Assembly (NCBI GenBank): GCA_946480815.1 | Contig: CAMLLB010000009.1 | Location: 1-64,000, forward strand | Direction: 5' to 3' | DNA from: an uncultured Flavobacteriales bacterium | Lineage (GTDB): Bacteria > Bacteroidota > Bacteroidia > Flavobacteriales > Crocinitomicaceae | Length of the DNA: 64,000 nt | Shown: in pieces, positions 31,264-38,435 of the stretch | Numbering within the stretch: the first letter of the stretch is position 1 | Layout: each line of letters starts with the position of its first letter | The notes under the pieces: model-generated | What the model saw: only the letters and a program-made list of their open reading frames with translations | What the model was told of the DNA's origin: nothing | Databases searched by the model: none | Position numbers and translations under genes: made by a program

Positions 31264-31294
31264 AAGCCCGGTTCGTTTGAGCCGGGCTTTTTTT
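31264..31294 (+). terminator. Attenuator terminator before phhA
   Basis: AAGCCCGG (31264-31271) pairs with CCGGGCTT (31282-31289), with further inner pairs, and TTTTTTT follows. It lies 23 nt before the phhA start, so it must be read through for expression. It can be broken by pairing of 31269-31274 with the leader segment 31227-31232. Confidence 0.85.
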
Positions 31295-31316
31295 ATTTAC
31301 CCGTTTTTCTTGTAAA

Positions 31317-32060
31317 ATGAAACAACAATTTGAGAAGTACACAAAAGAAGATCTGAAAGTTTGGTCTTTGTTATTCAAAAGGCAGATCAAAAACCTGGAA
31401 CACAAGGCTTGTTCCGCTTACCTGGAATCATTGGCAAAAATGCGTGACGTTTTAAATCCGCATGAATTACCCAATTTTGAACGTATCAACTACTGGTTCA
31501 AACAGTATACCGGATGGGAAATCTATTGTGTACCCGGATTAATTGAAGTGGAAGAATTTTTCGACCTATTGGCTGAAAAGAAGTTTCCCTCTTCAACCTG
31601 GTTGCGCTCAAAAGACAAATTGGACTACCTGGAAGAACCGGATATGTTCCACGATATTTTCGGACATGTTCCGTTGCTCTGCAATACCAACTATTCGAGT
31701 TTCGTACATGAGTTCGGGAAACTTGGAAAACAGTTTAAGGGAAATACGGAACGGATCCTGGAATTGCAGCGTTTATACTGGTTTACCATCGAATTCGGGT
31801 TGATTTCCGAAAAAGAAGGACTCCGGATCTTCGGAGCAGGGATTATTTCTTCTTTTCACGAATCGATTTCCAGTCTTTCAAACAAAGAAGTCAGTCATAT
31901 TCCTTTTGATCTGAACACCATCATCCAAACTGATTTTTGCACCAGCGAATTGCAGCAAACATACTTTGTGATCGATCGCCTGGAACAATTGGAAACAGCA
32001 GTACAAACCCTTTCAAATACATTGAACCATGAATTGGAACATCATAGCACATCAATTTAG
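31317..32060 (+). CDS. phhA: Phenylalanine 4-monooxygenase
   Basis: PhhA hydroxylates phenylalanine to tyrosine with O2 and a tetrahydropterin. The 247-residue protein is the short bacterial form without a regulatory ACT domain. The iron ligands are visible as PDMFHDIFGHVPLL (His112, His117) and the Glu of WFTIEFGL (Glu159). The pterin-site region SSTWLRSKDKLDYLEEPD precedes them, and FGAGIISSFHE follows. Its gene lies behind a Tyr leader peptide and terminator, and overlaps phhB, whose product recycles the pterin cofactor, so the operon is functionally complete for the cycle. Confidence 0.96.
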   Translation: MKQQFEKYTKEDLKVWSLLFKRQIKNLEHKACSAYLESLAKMRDVLNPHELPNFERINYWFKQYTGWEIYCVPGLIEVEEFFDLLAEKKFPSSTWLRSKDKLDYLEEPDMFHDIFGHVPLLCNTNYSSFVHEFGKLGKQFKGNTERILELQRLYWFTIEFGLISEKEGLRIFGAGIISSFHESISSLSNKEVSHIPFDLNTIIQTDFCTSELQQTYFVIDRLEQLETAVQTLSNTLNHELEHHSTSI

Positions 32061-32280
32061 AGCGGTTGTTCATTTCCGTAATCAAACAGAATTGGCACGA
32101 TTTGTCCTGGAAATTGCTCAGCTCGCCGATCAGATGGATCATCATCCGGACCTGACTGTAAAACATTGCTCGGAACTCAGCATTTCTATCTATTCACACG
32201 ATAAACAGGAAATTACCGGGCGGGATTATCTGTTGAAAGCAGCAATTGATGAATTATACACCCGGAAAACAGCGGGGTGA
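32029..32280 (+). CDS. phhB: Pterin-4a-carbinolamine dehydratase
   Basis: PhhB dehydrates the 4a-hydroxytetrahydropterin made by PhhA so that the cofactor can be reduced again. The 83-residue protein has the family signature ADQMDHHPDLTVKHC...VSI-like strand (here LSISIYSHD) and TGRDYLLKAAIDEL, with the two adjacent histidines (DHHPD, about residues 38-42) that form the active site. The ATG at 32029 lies 32 nt inside phhA, so the two are translationally coupled. A hairpin at 32295-32324 follows. Confidence 0.93.
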   Translation: MNWNIIAHQFRAVVHFRNQTELARFVLEIAQLADQMDHHPDLTVKHCSELSISIYSHDKQEITGRDYLLKAAIDELYTRKTAG

Positions 32281-32294
32281 AACCCGGAAGAAAA

Positions 32295-32324
32295 AACCAG
32301 TAGGGGCATCCACTCCTACTGGTT
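32295..32324 (+). terminator. Hairpin terminator after phhB
   Basis: AACCAGTAGG (32295-32304) pairs perfectly with CCTACTGGTT (32315-32324). The following GAAAATTTGATTTTTTT gives a delayed T-tract. Confidence 0.75.
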
Positions 32325-32350
32325 GAAAATTTGATTTTTTTCATCCTTGT

Positions 32351-32378
32351 CCAAAGGTTTTTTCATCCACAATTGTTT
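32351..32378 (+). promoter_or_regulatory. ECF-type promoter box, copy 1
   Basis: CCAAAGG (32351-32357) followed by TTTTTT, then AATTGTTT (32371-32378), starts 20 bases apart. The same pair with the same spacing occurs at 33383 and 34149. An upstream TTTTTTTTCATCCTT is shared with copy 2. It lies 25 nt before the T9SS-secreted protein gene at 32404. Confidence 0.65.
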
Positions 32379-32403
32379 AGTCTGAAAAACAAAAAGCAAT
32401 TCT

Positions 32404-33282
32404 ATGAAAAAACACGTATTATTTATCGCTTTCGCATGTGCCGTAAATGCACTAAACGCTCAATCCTTTCCAAATGGCGGATTTGAAAACTGGACCAATC
32501 AAACCACTTATGAAGATCCGCAATATTGGTCAAGTATGAATATGCTGACCATGTTCGGTGCTGAAGAAACGGCTATCAAATCAACCCAGGCCCACAGCGG
32601 GACTTATGCTTTGAAGCTGATCACAAGTGTGAGCGATATCGGCAATGATGGCGAAATGGATACTTTACCGGGAATGATCCTGCTTGGAAATGTTGATATG
32701 ATGAGTGGCTCCGGGACAATGGGCCATGCATTTGATCATCGTCCGGATTCATTGGTTGGCTGGTACAAATTAATCTCACCCGATAATAGTCCGTTCCAGT
32801 TAGAATTCAGTTCAACCAAATGGGATGCCGGTTCATCTTCCCAGGAGATGATCGGTGCTGCATCTTATGAAGGTGTGGCAAGTTCAAACTATGTCCGTTT
32901 CAGTATCCCGATTAGCTATACCGATAATACAGCTCCTGATTCCATCCAGGTATTTATCGGTAATTCAGCCAATGAGTCTGTTACAAACGAATTGTACCTG
33001 GATGATCTGAGTTTCATTTACAATAGTACAGCCGGGTTAGAAGAACAAAATGCAGAGGTTCGTTTGTATCCGAATCCGGTGAATAATCAGCTGGTTATTC
33101 AAAGCAGTGAACCTGTACAACAGGTCTTACTGAAGGATCTCAATGGAAACGTATTGCTTGAAACATCGGGAAATACAGGAAATTATCAATTAGAAACTGA
33201 CTTTCTAAGTTCCGGAGTTTATTTCTGTGAATTGTCCTTTGCAAACGGTTCATCCAAACGAATAAAATTCATCAGGCAATAA
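32404..33282 (+). CDS. T9SS type A-sorted secreted protein
   Basis: This 292-residue protein has a signal peptide (KKHVLFIAFACAVNALNAQ). It has a PCMD-like beta-sandwich region starting NGGFENWTNQTTYEDPQYWSS and ending ELYLDDLSFIYN (about 25-212). A type A T9SS sorting domain follows at the C-terminus, with VRLYPNPVNNQLVIQS, LLKDLNGNVLLE and SGVYFCELSFANGSSKRIKFIR. Proteins of this plan are exported and fixed to or released from the cell surface. The gene shares its promoter box with two outer-membrane protein genes downstream and is followed by a strong terminator (33313-33353), so it is probably the first target of the same ECF sigma factor. Confidence 0.9.
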   Translation: MKKHVLFIAFACAVNALNAQSFPNGGFENWTNQTTYEDPQYWSSMNMLTMFGAEETAIKSTQAHSGTYALKLITSVSDIGNDGEMDTLPGMILLGNVDMMSGSGTMGHAFDHRPDSLVGWYKLISPDNSPFQLEFSSTKWDAGSSSQEMIGAASYEGVASSNYVRFSIPISYTDNTAPDSIQVFIGNSANESVTNELYLDDLSFIYNSTAGLEEQNAEVRLYPNPVNNQLVIQSSEPVQQVLLKDLNGNVLLETSGNTGNYQLETDFLSSGVYFCELSFANGSSKRIKFIRQ

Positions 33283-33312
33283 GTATCTGTTAGTCACCCC
33301 TGCTCAGATAAG

Positions 33313-33353
33313 AAGGCCCGTTCCTGTTTAACCGGGACGGGCTTTTTTTTTTT
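33313..33353 (+). terminator. Hairpin terminator
   Basis: GCCCGTTCC (33316-33324) pairs with GGGACGGGC (33334-33342) with one T-G pair, and eleven T follow. It ends the 32404 gene transcript. Confidence 0.85.
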
Positions 33354-33382
33354 GAAAAACTCTTTTTTTTTCATCCTTCCAA

Positions 33383-33410
33383 CCAAAGGTTTTTGAAGCA
33401 GGAATTGTCT
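33383..33410 (+). promoter_or_regulatory. ECF-type promoter box, copy 2
   Basis: CCAAAGG (33383-33389), TTTTT, then AATTGTCT (33403-33410), with starts 20 bases apart as in copies 1 and 3. TTTTTTTTTCATCCTT precedes it as in copy 1. It lies 30 nt before the ATG at 33441. Confidence 0.65.
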
Positions 33411-33440
33411 TTTAATCAAAACAAACTAAAATTAAATATC

Positions 33441-34070
33441 ATGAAACGAATAATCGGAAAAACGTACACCCTTGCCGGAATTCTTTTATTTGCTGCGAAA
33501 GTTACAACCGCGCAGGAAACTCCTGCAAAAATGAGTAACTACCTGGAACTTTCTTACGGTCCTCATGCAACATTCAATTTTCAGGCTTTGAGCACAATAA
33601 ACAGTGACCAGGATCAATTTGAGTTCAACAATTTTACTAACCTGGGAACTTTCGGGCTCCGTTATGATCATTTGCTGAATCCGTCTTTCAGTTTAGGAAT
33701 TGATTTCTATTACCTGCAAAAAAAATCCACAGGTACAATGACAGAATATAACACAGGAATCCAAAACAGCGCGGAGTATATTATCAATCGCTTTAAAACC
33801 CAGATTCGCATAGCTTATCACTTCCCTATTTCCAATCCGAATTTAGACGTATACCTCGGTGGAGGCGTTGGGACCAATAATCAAACAAGAAAATTACTGA
33901 TCAATGGTACAACGACTTCCCGGGATGAATACCCATCCAATATCAATTTACCGGTTTCATTGAGAACTTATGCCGGACTCCGTTATTCCTTCAGCAAGCA
34001 TTTCGGCATCAATGCTGAACTGGGAATTGGAGGTCCGGTCCTTAACGCCGGTTTTCATTTCCGCTTCTAA
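33441..34070 (+). CDS. Outer-membrane beta-barrel protein, ECF regulon
   Basis: From the ATG at 33441 this is a 209-residue protein with a signal peptide (IGKTYTLAGILLFAAKVTTAQ). Alternating amphipathic strands end in aromatic residues (YLELSYGPHATFNF, LGTFGLRYDHLLN, FSLGIDFYYLQKK, KTQIRIAYHFPI, LDVYLGGGVGTN) up to a terminal GFHFRF, as expected for an 8- to 10-strand barrel exported through BAM. The end (GLRYSFSKHFGINAELGIGG) closely matches the next gene's end, so the two are paralogues. A non-ATG frame upstream (33393) overlaps the promoter box and is not the start. Its own promoter box and terminator (34097-34129) make it a single-gene unit. Confidence 0.85.
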   Translation: MKRIIGKTYTLAGILLFAAKVTTAQETPAKMSNYLELSYGPHATFNFQALSTINSDQDQFEFNNFTNLGTFGLRYDHLLNPSFSLGIDFYYLQKKSTGTMTEYNTGIQNSAEYIINRFKTQIRIAYHFPISNPNLDVYLGGGVGTNNQTRKLLINGTTTSRDEYPSNINLPVSLRTYAGLRYSFSKHFGINAELGIGGPVLNAGFHFRF

Positions 34071-34096
34071 CTCGTATCATACTTCCTGCTTTCGAT

Positions 34097-34129
34097 AATT
34101 CCACCTAATTTTGGTGGAATTATTTTTTT
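34097..34129 (+). terminator. Hairpin terminator
   Basis: AATTCCACC (34097-34105) pairs perfectly with GGTGGAATT (34113-34121), followed by ATTTTTTT. Confidence 0.85.
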
Positions 34130-34148
34130 GTAAAAAAATCACTTTTGA

Positions 34149-34176
34149 CCCAAGGTTTTTGATTGGGGAATTGTTT
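34149..34176 (+). promoter_or_regulatory. ECF-type promoter box, copy 3 (sigma operon)
   Basis: CCCAAGG (34149-34155), TTTTT, then AATTGTTT (34169-34176), starts 20 bases apart. It lies 31 nt before the ATG at 34208 and would drive the barrel-sigma-regulator operon, that is, autoregulation of the sigma factor. Confidence 0.6.
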
Positions 34177-34207
34177 ATTCACTGAAACCTCATCTTTGAG
34201 TAAGTAT

Positions 34208-34906
34208 ATGAAAATAGTACAACAGGCTTCCTTTTGGAAAATTATCCTTTTAACCGGGTTCTTTTTGCCCGGAATTCTTTTTGCACAAACAGCCGAAAAA
34301 CCAGCTAAAAAGTTCAATCTTTCTGTAGGGTACGGATTAGTAAGTTATTTCTACAGCCCCAATCAGGAAGTAACGAACTATTACATTACCGACAGTGTTA
34401 ACAACATTCGATCTTCACAAACGGATGTTGTTGTTACCGATGTAAAAATCAAACCGCTTTTCTTACGCTTTGATTATAAATGGGATCAAAAAAACAGTAT
34501 CGGGTTCATGGCAATCTACAATGGTTATAAGGCTTCCGGTATACGAACCGATTCTATTTGGAATGGGAATTCTGCTGCGTATGATGTTTCCAACAGTGAT
34601 TTGTTTTACAGCATGCACCGTTTGCGGTTCCAGGTGGTCTATACACGCCATTTTTTTGTTGACCGTCCAAAGGTAAATACCTATTTCTACACTTCATTGG
34701 GAGTGAACCTGAAATTCAACAAATTCAAGGAAGAAAACCAGGAAGGTTTACCAGATGATTCCGGATTCGATGTCTCTCGCGGTTTTCCTATTTCAAGCAG
34801 ATTGTGTTACGGCTTGCGCTATAACTTCAGTGAGAGCATGAGTTTATTAACGGAAGTCGGACTTGGCGGGCCATTCTTATCAATCGGTTTAACAGCTAAA
34901 TTTTAA
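34208..34906 (+). CDS. Outer-membrane beta-barrel protein in the sigma operon
   Basis: This 232-residue protein starts at the ATG at 34208, with a signal peptide (VQQASFWKIILLTGFFLPGILFAQ) and barrel-like strands (FNLSVGYGLVSYFYS, KPLFLRFDYKWDQKNSIGFMAIYNGYK, RLRFQVVYTRHFF, YFYTSLGVNLKFN). The C-terminus SIGLTAKF is a terminal aromatic signature. The stretch GLRYNFSESMSLLTEVGLGG is near identical in pattern to the gene at 33441. The frame that begins with TTG at 34163 lies in the promoter box and is not used. The sigma factor gene begins 10 nt downstream. It may be a sensor or an effector of the envelope response. Confidence 0.82.
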   Translation: MKIVQQASFWKIILLTGFFLPGILFAQTAEKPAKKFNLSVGYGLVSYFYSPNQEVTNYYITDSVNNIRSSQTDVVVTDVKIKPLFLRFDYKWDQKNSIGFMAIYNGYKASGIRTDSIWNGNSAAYDVSNSDLFYSMHRLRFQVVYTRHFFVDRPKVNTYFYTSLGVNLKFNKFKEENQEGLPDDSGFDVSRGFPISSRLCYGLRYNFSESMSLLTEVGLGGPFLSIGLTAKF

Positions 34907-34916
34907 TACAGCACCT

Positions 34917-35453
34917 GTGGAAATCGAATTGATAAAACGTTGCATTCAGGAAGACAGAAGAGCACAAGAGCTCTTTTACAAGGAATGTTATACCAGGTTT
35001 ATCGGTACGGCTTATCGCTATTCCAATGGAAAGGAACAGGCAGTCCATTTTTTCAATTTGGGTTTTGTAAACATTTTGCTGAACCTGAAAAAATACAACA
35101 CCGACAATCCCTTCGACTATTGGGCCAAGCGTGTGCTCATCAATACGATCCTGAATGAACTGAAAAAAGAAAAGCGTGAGCATGAGCGTGTTTTACCTAC
35201 GGAAAATATTTCTCAATACACCCAAACAACCTGGGACGAAGAAGAGGACTCTGTCATCCGGGAAAAGATCGAATTGATTAAAGAGAAAGCCAATTTATTA
35301 CCCCCGATGACCAAAAACGTATTCAACCTCTATACAATAGACGGTTACAAGCACCATGAAATTGCCAGTTTACTGGATATTAATGAGAATACAAGCATGT
35401 GGCATTATTCGGATGCCAAAAAGAAATTGCGAAAAATGTTAGACATCAATTAA
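34917..35453 (+). CDS. ECF-type RNA polymerase sigma factor
   Basis: This 178-residue sigma-70 family protein starts with GTG (34917), 10 nt after the barrel gene. Region 2 is at residues about 8-75 (AQELFYKECYTRFIGTAYRYSNG, FFNLGFVNILLNLKKY, FDYWAKRVLINTILNELKKEKR), a short linker carries ENISQYTQTTWDEEED, and region 4 is at about 120-175 (LLPPMTKNVFNLYTIDGYKHHEIASLLDIN, then SDAKKKLRK). It lacks regions 1 and 3, as ECF factors do. Region 2.2/2.3 is slightly divergent. It is followed after 7 nt by a membrane protein gene that is its likely anti-sigma regulator, and the shared promoter boxes at 32351, 33383 and 34149 are its likely targets. Confidence 0.92.
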   Translation: MEIELIKRCIQEDRRAQELFYKECYTRFIGTAYRYSNGKEQAVHFFNLGFVNILLNLKKYNTDNPFDYWAKRVLINTILNELKKEKREHERVLPTENISQYTQTTWDEEEDSVIREKIELIKEKANLLPPMTKNVFNLYTIDGYKHHEIASLLDINENTSMWHYSDAKKKLRKMLDIN

Positions 35454-35460
35454 TTAAGCG

Positions 35461-36750
35461 ATGGAAGATTTTAATCACATAGAACATGATCCGATTCCCG
35501 AAGGATTGGAATTCAATGAAAGCTACATGCAAGATGCTTTTGCCTTGTATGATGCTGAAAAAAGTAAACGAAAACGCCGGTTAATTATTTGGTGGATCAC
35601 TTCCACGCTTGGTTTTGCCTGCGTGCTGCTGATGGGGATTACCGCTTTTACCAAATGGGAACCTTCCGGTAAAAAACGTGTTTCGGATAAGCATACGGTT
35701 GTACAAAGATTGTCTGTTAATTCAGCTTTCGGAACCGGCTACAACTCGCAATCCGGCAAGGTTAAAAACACGAACAATGAAATACCTGAAATTACAGGAA
35801 GTACACAAACTCATGCGAAAAACACCTCAACAGTCAGATCCCTTTCCGACAAGCTTAAGACCAAAACAACCGTAGTTTTAAAACCTGGAAGGGTTACCCA
35901 GAAGAAACAGGGCGGAAAAACTGCACGGAATCTTTCTCCGACAACAAATCCGGACCAAGTCCAGGATGATTATCGTTTGTCAACGGATTCAAATTCATTA
36001 GGTGTCATACCACAGAGATCAAATGAAACGGTTAAAACCGATTCCATCATCCGTTTGGAACCGCTGGATTTAACCTTAAGACCTGCATTACTGGCCTGTG
36101 CACACGACAGTACTCTTTTGTTACCGGCAAAAGATCCGCTTCAGCCGGAAGAAGCCGAAATTCGCAGACACCAGGTCTATATGAATCTTGGTGTGAATAC
36201 GCTATTCGGAATGAAGGAATTAAAAAACAGGGTCACGTTCAGGGAAAGTATTGGGATTTCTTATAATTATCAAATAGCTCCGAAAATTACAATCGGTGCC
36301 GGTTTGGAATACCATTCTATTTCACGCATTTCATTCAAACGAATCATTGGAGACACTACAAATTCGGACAATACAACAACTACTTTGAACAAAACGACCC
36401 TGAATTATATCAGTTTCTTACCGCAAGTTCACTATCAATTGTGGCCGCATCACAAAATCACTGCAGGTTTTGGAATTGAATATTTACTCAGGGATCCGGG
36501 TGAACGTTATGAAATTGAAAATTACACCCAGGAAAATCAAAAAAGAACAAACAGCAAACTGTATTACAGCACATTCAATCGCTTCAATTTTTCCGTATCG
36601 CTTGGTTATGTTTATCAATTCAGCCGATTCATGTCTATCCAGGCTTCCTATCATTATGGTTTCACAGATATTACCATAAACAATAACTTCAACAAGACAT
36701 TTGACCGTAATAGCAGGTTACAAATTGGTTTAAAAATTAAACTGTATTAA
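35461..36750 (+). CDS. Putative trans-envelope anti-sigma factor with fused beta-barrel
   Basis: This 429-residue protein has an unusual plan. Residues 1-40 are acidic and charged, likely cytoplasmic (HIEHDPIPEGLEFNESYMQDAFALYDAEKS). One membrane helix lies at about 42-63 (LIIWWITSTLGFACVLLMGITAF). A polar linker, rich in Thr, Ser, Lys and Asn, covers about 64-235. The C-terminal 190 residues look like an outer-membrane barrel (VYMNLGVNTLFG, ESIGISYNYQIAPKITIGAGLEYHSIS, ISFLPQVHYQLWPHHKITAGFGIEYLL, FNFSVSLGYVYQFSRFMSIQASYHYGF) ending LQIGLKIKLY. It lacks a cleavable signal. It follows the sigma gene by 7 nt, so the N-terminal region probably holds the sigma factor. One chain would cross both membranes. 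This reading is inference. Confidence 0.75.
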   Translation: MEDFNHIEHDPIPEGLEFNESYMQDAFALYDAEKSKRKRRLIIWWITSTLGFACVLLMGITAFTKWEPSGKKRVSDKHTVVQRLSVNSAFGTGYNSQSGKVKNTNNEIPEITGSTQTHAKNTSTVRSLSDKLKTKTTVVLKPGRVTQKKQGGKTARNLSPTTNPDQVQDDYRLSTDSNSLGVIPQRSNETVKTDSIIRLEPLDLTLRPALLACAHDSTLLLPAKDPLQPEEAEIRRHQVYMNLGVNTLFGMKELKNRVTFRESIGISYNYQIAPKITIGAGLEYHSISRISFKRIIGDTTNSDNTTTTLNKTTLNYISFLPQVHYQLWPHHKITAGFGIEYLLRDPGERYEIENYTQENQKRTNSKLYYSTFNRFNFSVSLGYVYQFSRFMSIQASYHYGFTDITINNNFNKTFDRNSRLQIGLKIKLY

Positions 36751-36758
36751 ATAGAAAA

Positions 36759-36800
36759 TAATAGGGGCGGAATCCCGCAAATGCGGGACCGCCCCTATTA
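36759..36800. terminator. Convergent hairpin terminator
   Basis: TAATAGGGGC (36759-36768) pairs with GCCCCTATTA (36791-36800), with an inner TCCCGC/GCGGGA pairing. It lies between convergent genes (sigma operon and accC) and can serve both strands; U-tracts are weak. Confidence 0.65.
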
Positions 36801-36832
36801 TAATGCAAAACGAATTCGCAATTTGTAATTAT

Positions 36833-38317
36833 TTAATGTGCGTGTAATTTCCAGGTAGAAGTAATGTTTCTCGACGCTGCATTTTTGTTTGCTTTATCTG
36901 TCAGATCTTTCCAAACCTGCCCGATCCCTGCTTCCAAAGCCGCTTTTTCATCCTGGAATACATCCCACATAACCCGTGGGTCCTGGAAATAGTGTTTCAC
37001 AAAATTCGTATCAAAATCTCCCGAGCGGAATGCCGGGTGCATCATCACAAATTTCCCGAAATCCAAAGTCGTTTTCAATCCGGAGATCTCATAATTGTTG
37101 ATCGCAATGATCATCTTTTCCATTGCTTCTTCACGGGTTTCTCCCCAAACAACCAATTTAGCGATCATCGGATCGTAATAGATCGGAACTTCCATTCCTT
37201 CTTCAAAAGCATCGTCTACACGCGCCATGTCTTTTCTCGGTCTGCGGTATCTGTTCAATGTACCGATATCCGGAATAAATCCATTCAAGGTATCTTCTGC
37301 ATATACACGTACTTCGATGGAATGTCCGTGAATGCTTAATTCATCCTGCAATTTTGGTAAACGTTCTCCTCGGGCTACACGCACCTGCCATTCAACCAGG
37401 TCCGTTCCGGTGATCTCTTCTGTAACAGGATGCTCTACCTGTAAGCGTGTATTCATTTCCAGGAAATAGAAATTCAAATCGGCGTCCAACAAGAACTCAA
37501 CGGTTCCTGCGCCTTCGTAGTTACATGCTTTACAAACTGCAACTGCTGCCTCTCCCATTCGCTTGCGTAAATCCGGAGTTAAAACTGCCGAAGGAGCTTC
37601 TTCAATTACTTTTTGGTGGCGGCGCTGGATCGAACATTCACGCTCGAACAAATAAACAGTATTCCCCATTTGGTCTGCAAAAACCTGGATCTCAATGTGG
37701 CGTGGTTTTGTTACGAATTTCTCAATGAAAACCGCATCATCTCCAAAAGAAGAACGTGCTTCACTTTGGGCCATTTTCATTTGTTCTTCAAATTCTGCAA
37801 CGTTTTCAACCAAACGCATTCCTTTTCCACCACCGCCGGCAGATGCCTTGATCAAAATAGGAAAACCAACTTCCGCAGCAATTTTCTTCGCAGCTTCTAC
37901 ATCCGTAATGGCTTCGTCTACTCCGGGAACCAATGGAACATTGTAATTCTTTACCGCTTGTTTTGCTGAAAGTTTGTCGCCCATAATCTCCATTGCTTCC
38001 GGAGAAGGTCCGATAAACTTAATTCCTGCTTCTTTCACCTTTCTGGCAAAACCGGCATTTTCCGATAAGAAACCATAGCCCGGGTGAATTCCTTCCACTC
38101 CCAGTTCCTTACAATATTTTAAGATCAGGTCTTGTTGCAAATAGGACTCTGAAGAAGGTGATTTTCCAACATACACCGCTTCATCAGCTTCCTGTACATG
38201 TGGTGCGTTCGCATCAGCATCCGAATAAATTGCTACGGTAGCAATGTTCATTTTCTTTAATGAGCGGATAACTCTTCGGGCTATTTCTCCTCTATTTGCA
38301 ATTAAAACTTTTTTCAT
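36833..38317 (-). CDS. accC: Biotin carboxylase subunit of acyl-CoA carboxylase
   Basis: Biotin carboxylase uses ATP and bicarbonate to carboxylate biotin on a carrier protein. The 494-residue protein begins KKVLIANRGEIARRV and carries GIHPGYGFLSENA, the ATP-grasp glycine loop KASAGGGGKGM (about 158-168), ERECSIQRRHQKVIEEAP, EFLLDADLNFYFLEMNTRLQVEHPVTE and the C-terminal domain VRVYAED. The last 45 residues extend past the usual end with WDVFQDEKAALEAGIGQVWKDL, as in the acyl-CoA carboxylase forms. No carrier or carboxyltransferase gene is adjacent, so whether it serves acetyl-CoA or propionyl-CoA cannot be told here. The gene symbol is for the family. Confidence 0.93.
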   Translation of the reverse strand: MKKVLIANRGEIARRVIRSLKKMNIATVAIYSDADANAPHVQEADEAVYVGKSPSSESYLQQDLILKYCKELGVEGIHPGYGFLSENAGFARKVKEAGIKFIGPSPEAMEIMGDKLSAKQAVKNYNVPLVPGVDEAITDVEAAKKIAAEVGFPILIKASAGGGGKGMRLVENVAEFEEQMKMAQSEARSSFGDDAVFIEKFVTKPRHIEIQVFADQMGNTVYLFERECSIQRRHQKVIEEAPSAVLTPDLRKRMGEAAVAVCKACNYEGAGTVEFLLDADLNFYFLEMNTRLQVEHPVTEEITGTDLVEWQVRVARGERLPKLQDELSIHGHSIEVRVYAEDTLNGFIPDIGTLNRYRRPRKDMARVDDAFEEGMEVPIYYDPMIAKLVVWGETREEAMEKMIIAINNYEISGLKTTLDFGKFVMMHPAFRSGDFDTNFVKHYFQDPRVMWDVFQDEKAALEAGIGQVWKDLTDKANKNAASRNITSTWKLHAH

Positions 38318-38435
38318 AGATCACTTCAATGGCGGTAAAAATAAGTAAAATGCAATTAATGCGGCAAAGACAACAGAAAAGGTTAAAACGGATCATCCGT
38401 TTAAAGCTTTCAAATACTTGATAACAATTTGAACT

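Noticed and set aside
31175..31300. T-box or other riboswitch before phhA
   Set aside because: No T-box bulge sequence or known aptamer core is seen; the Tyr leader frame and complementary segments explain the layout better.
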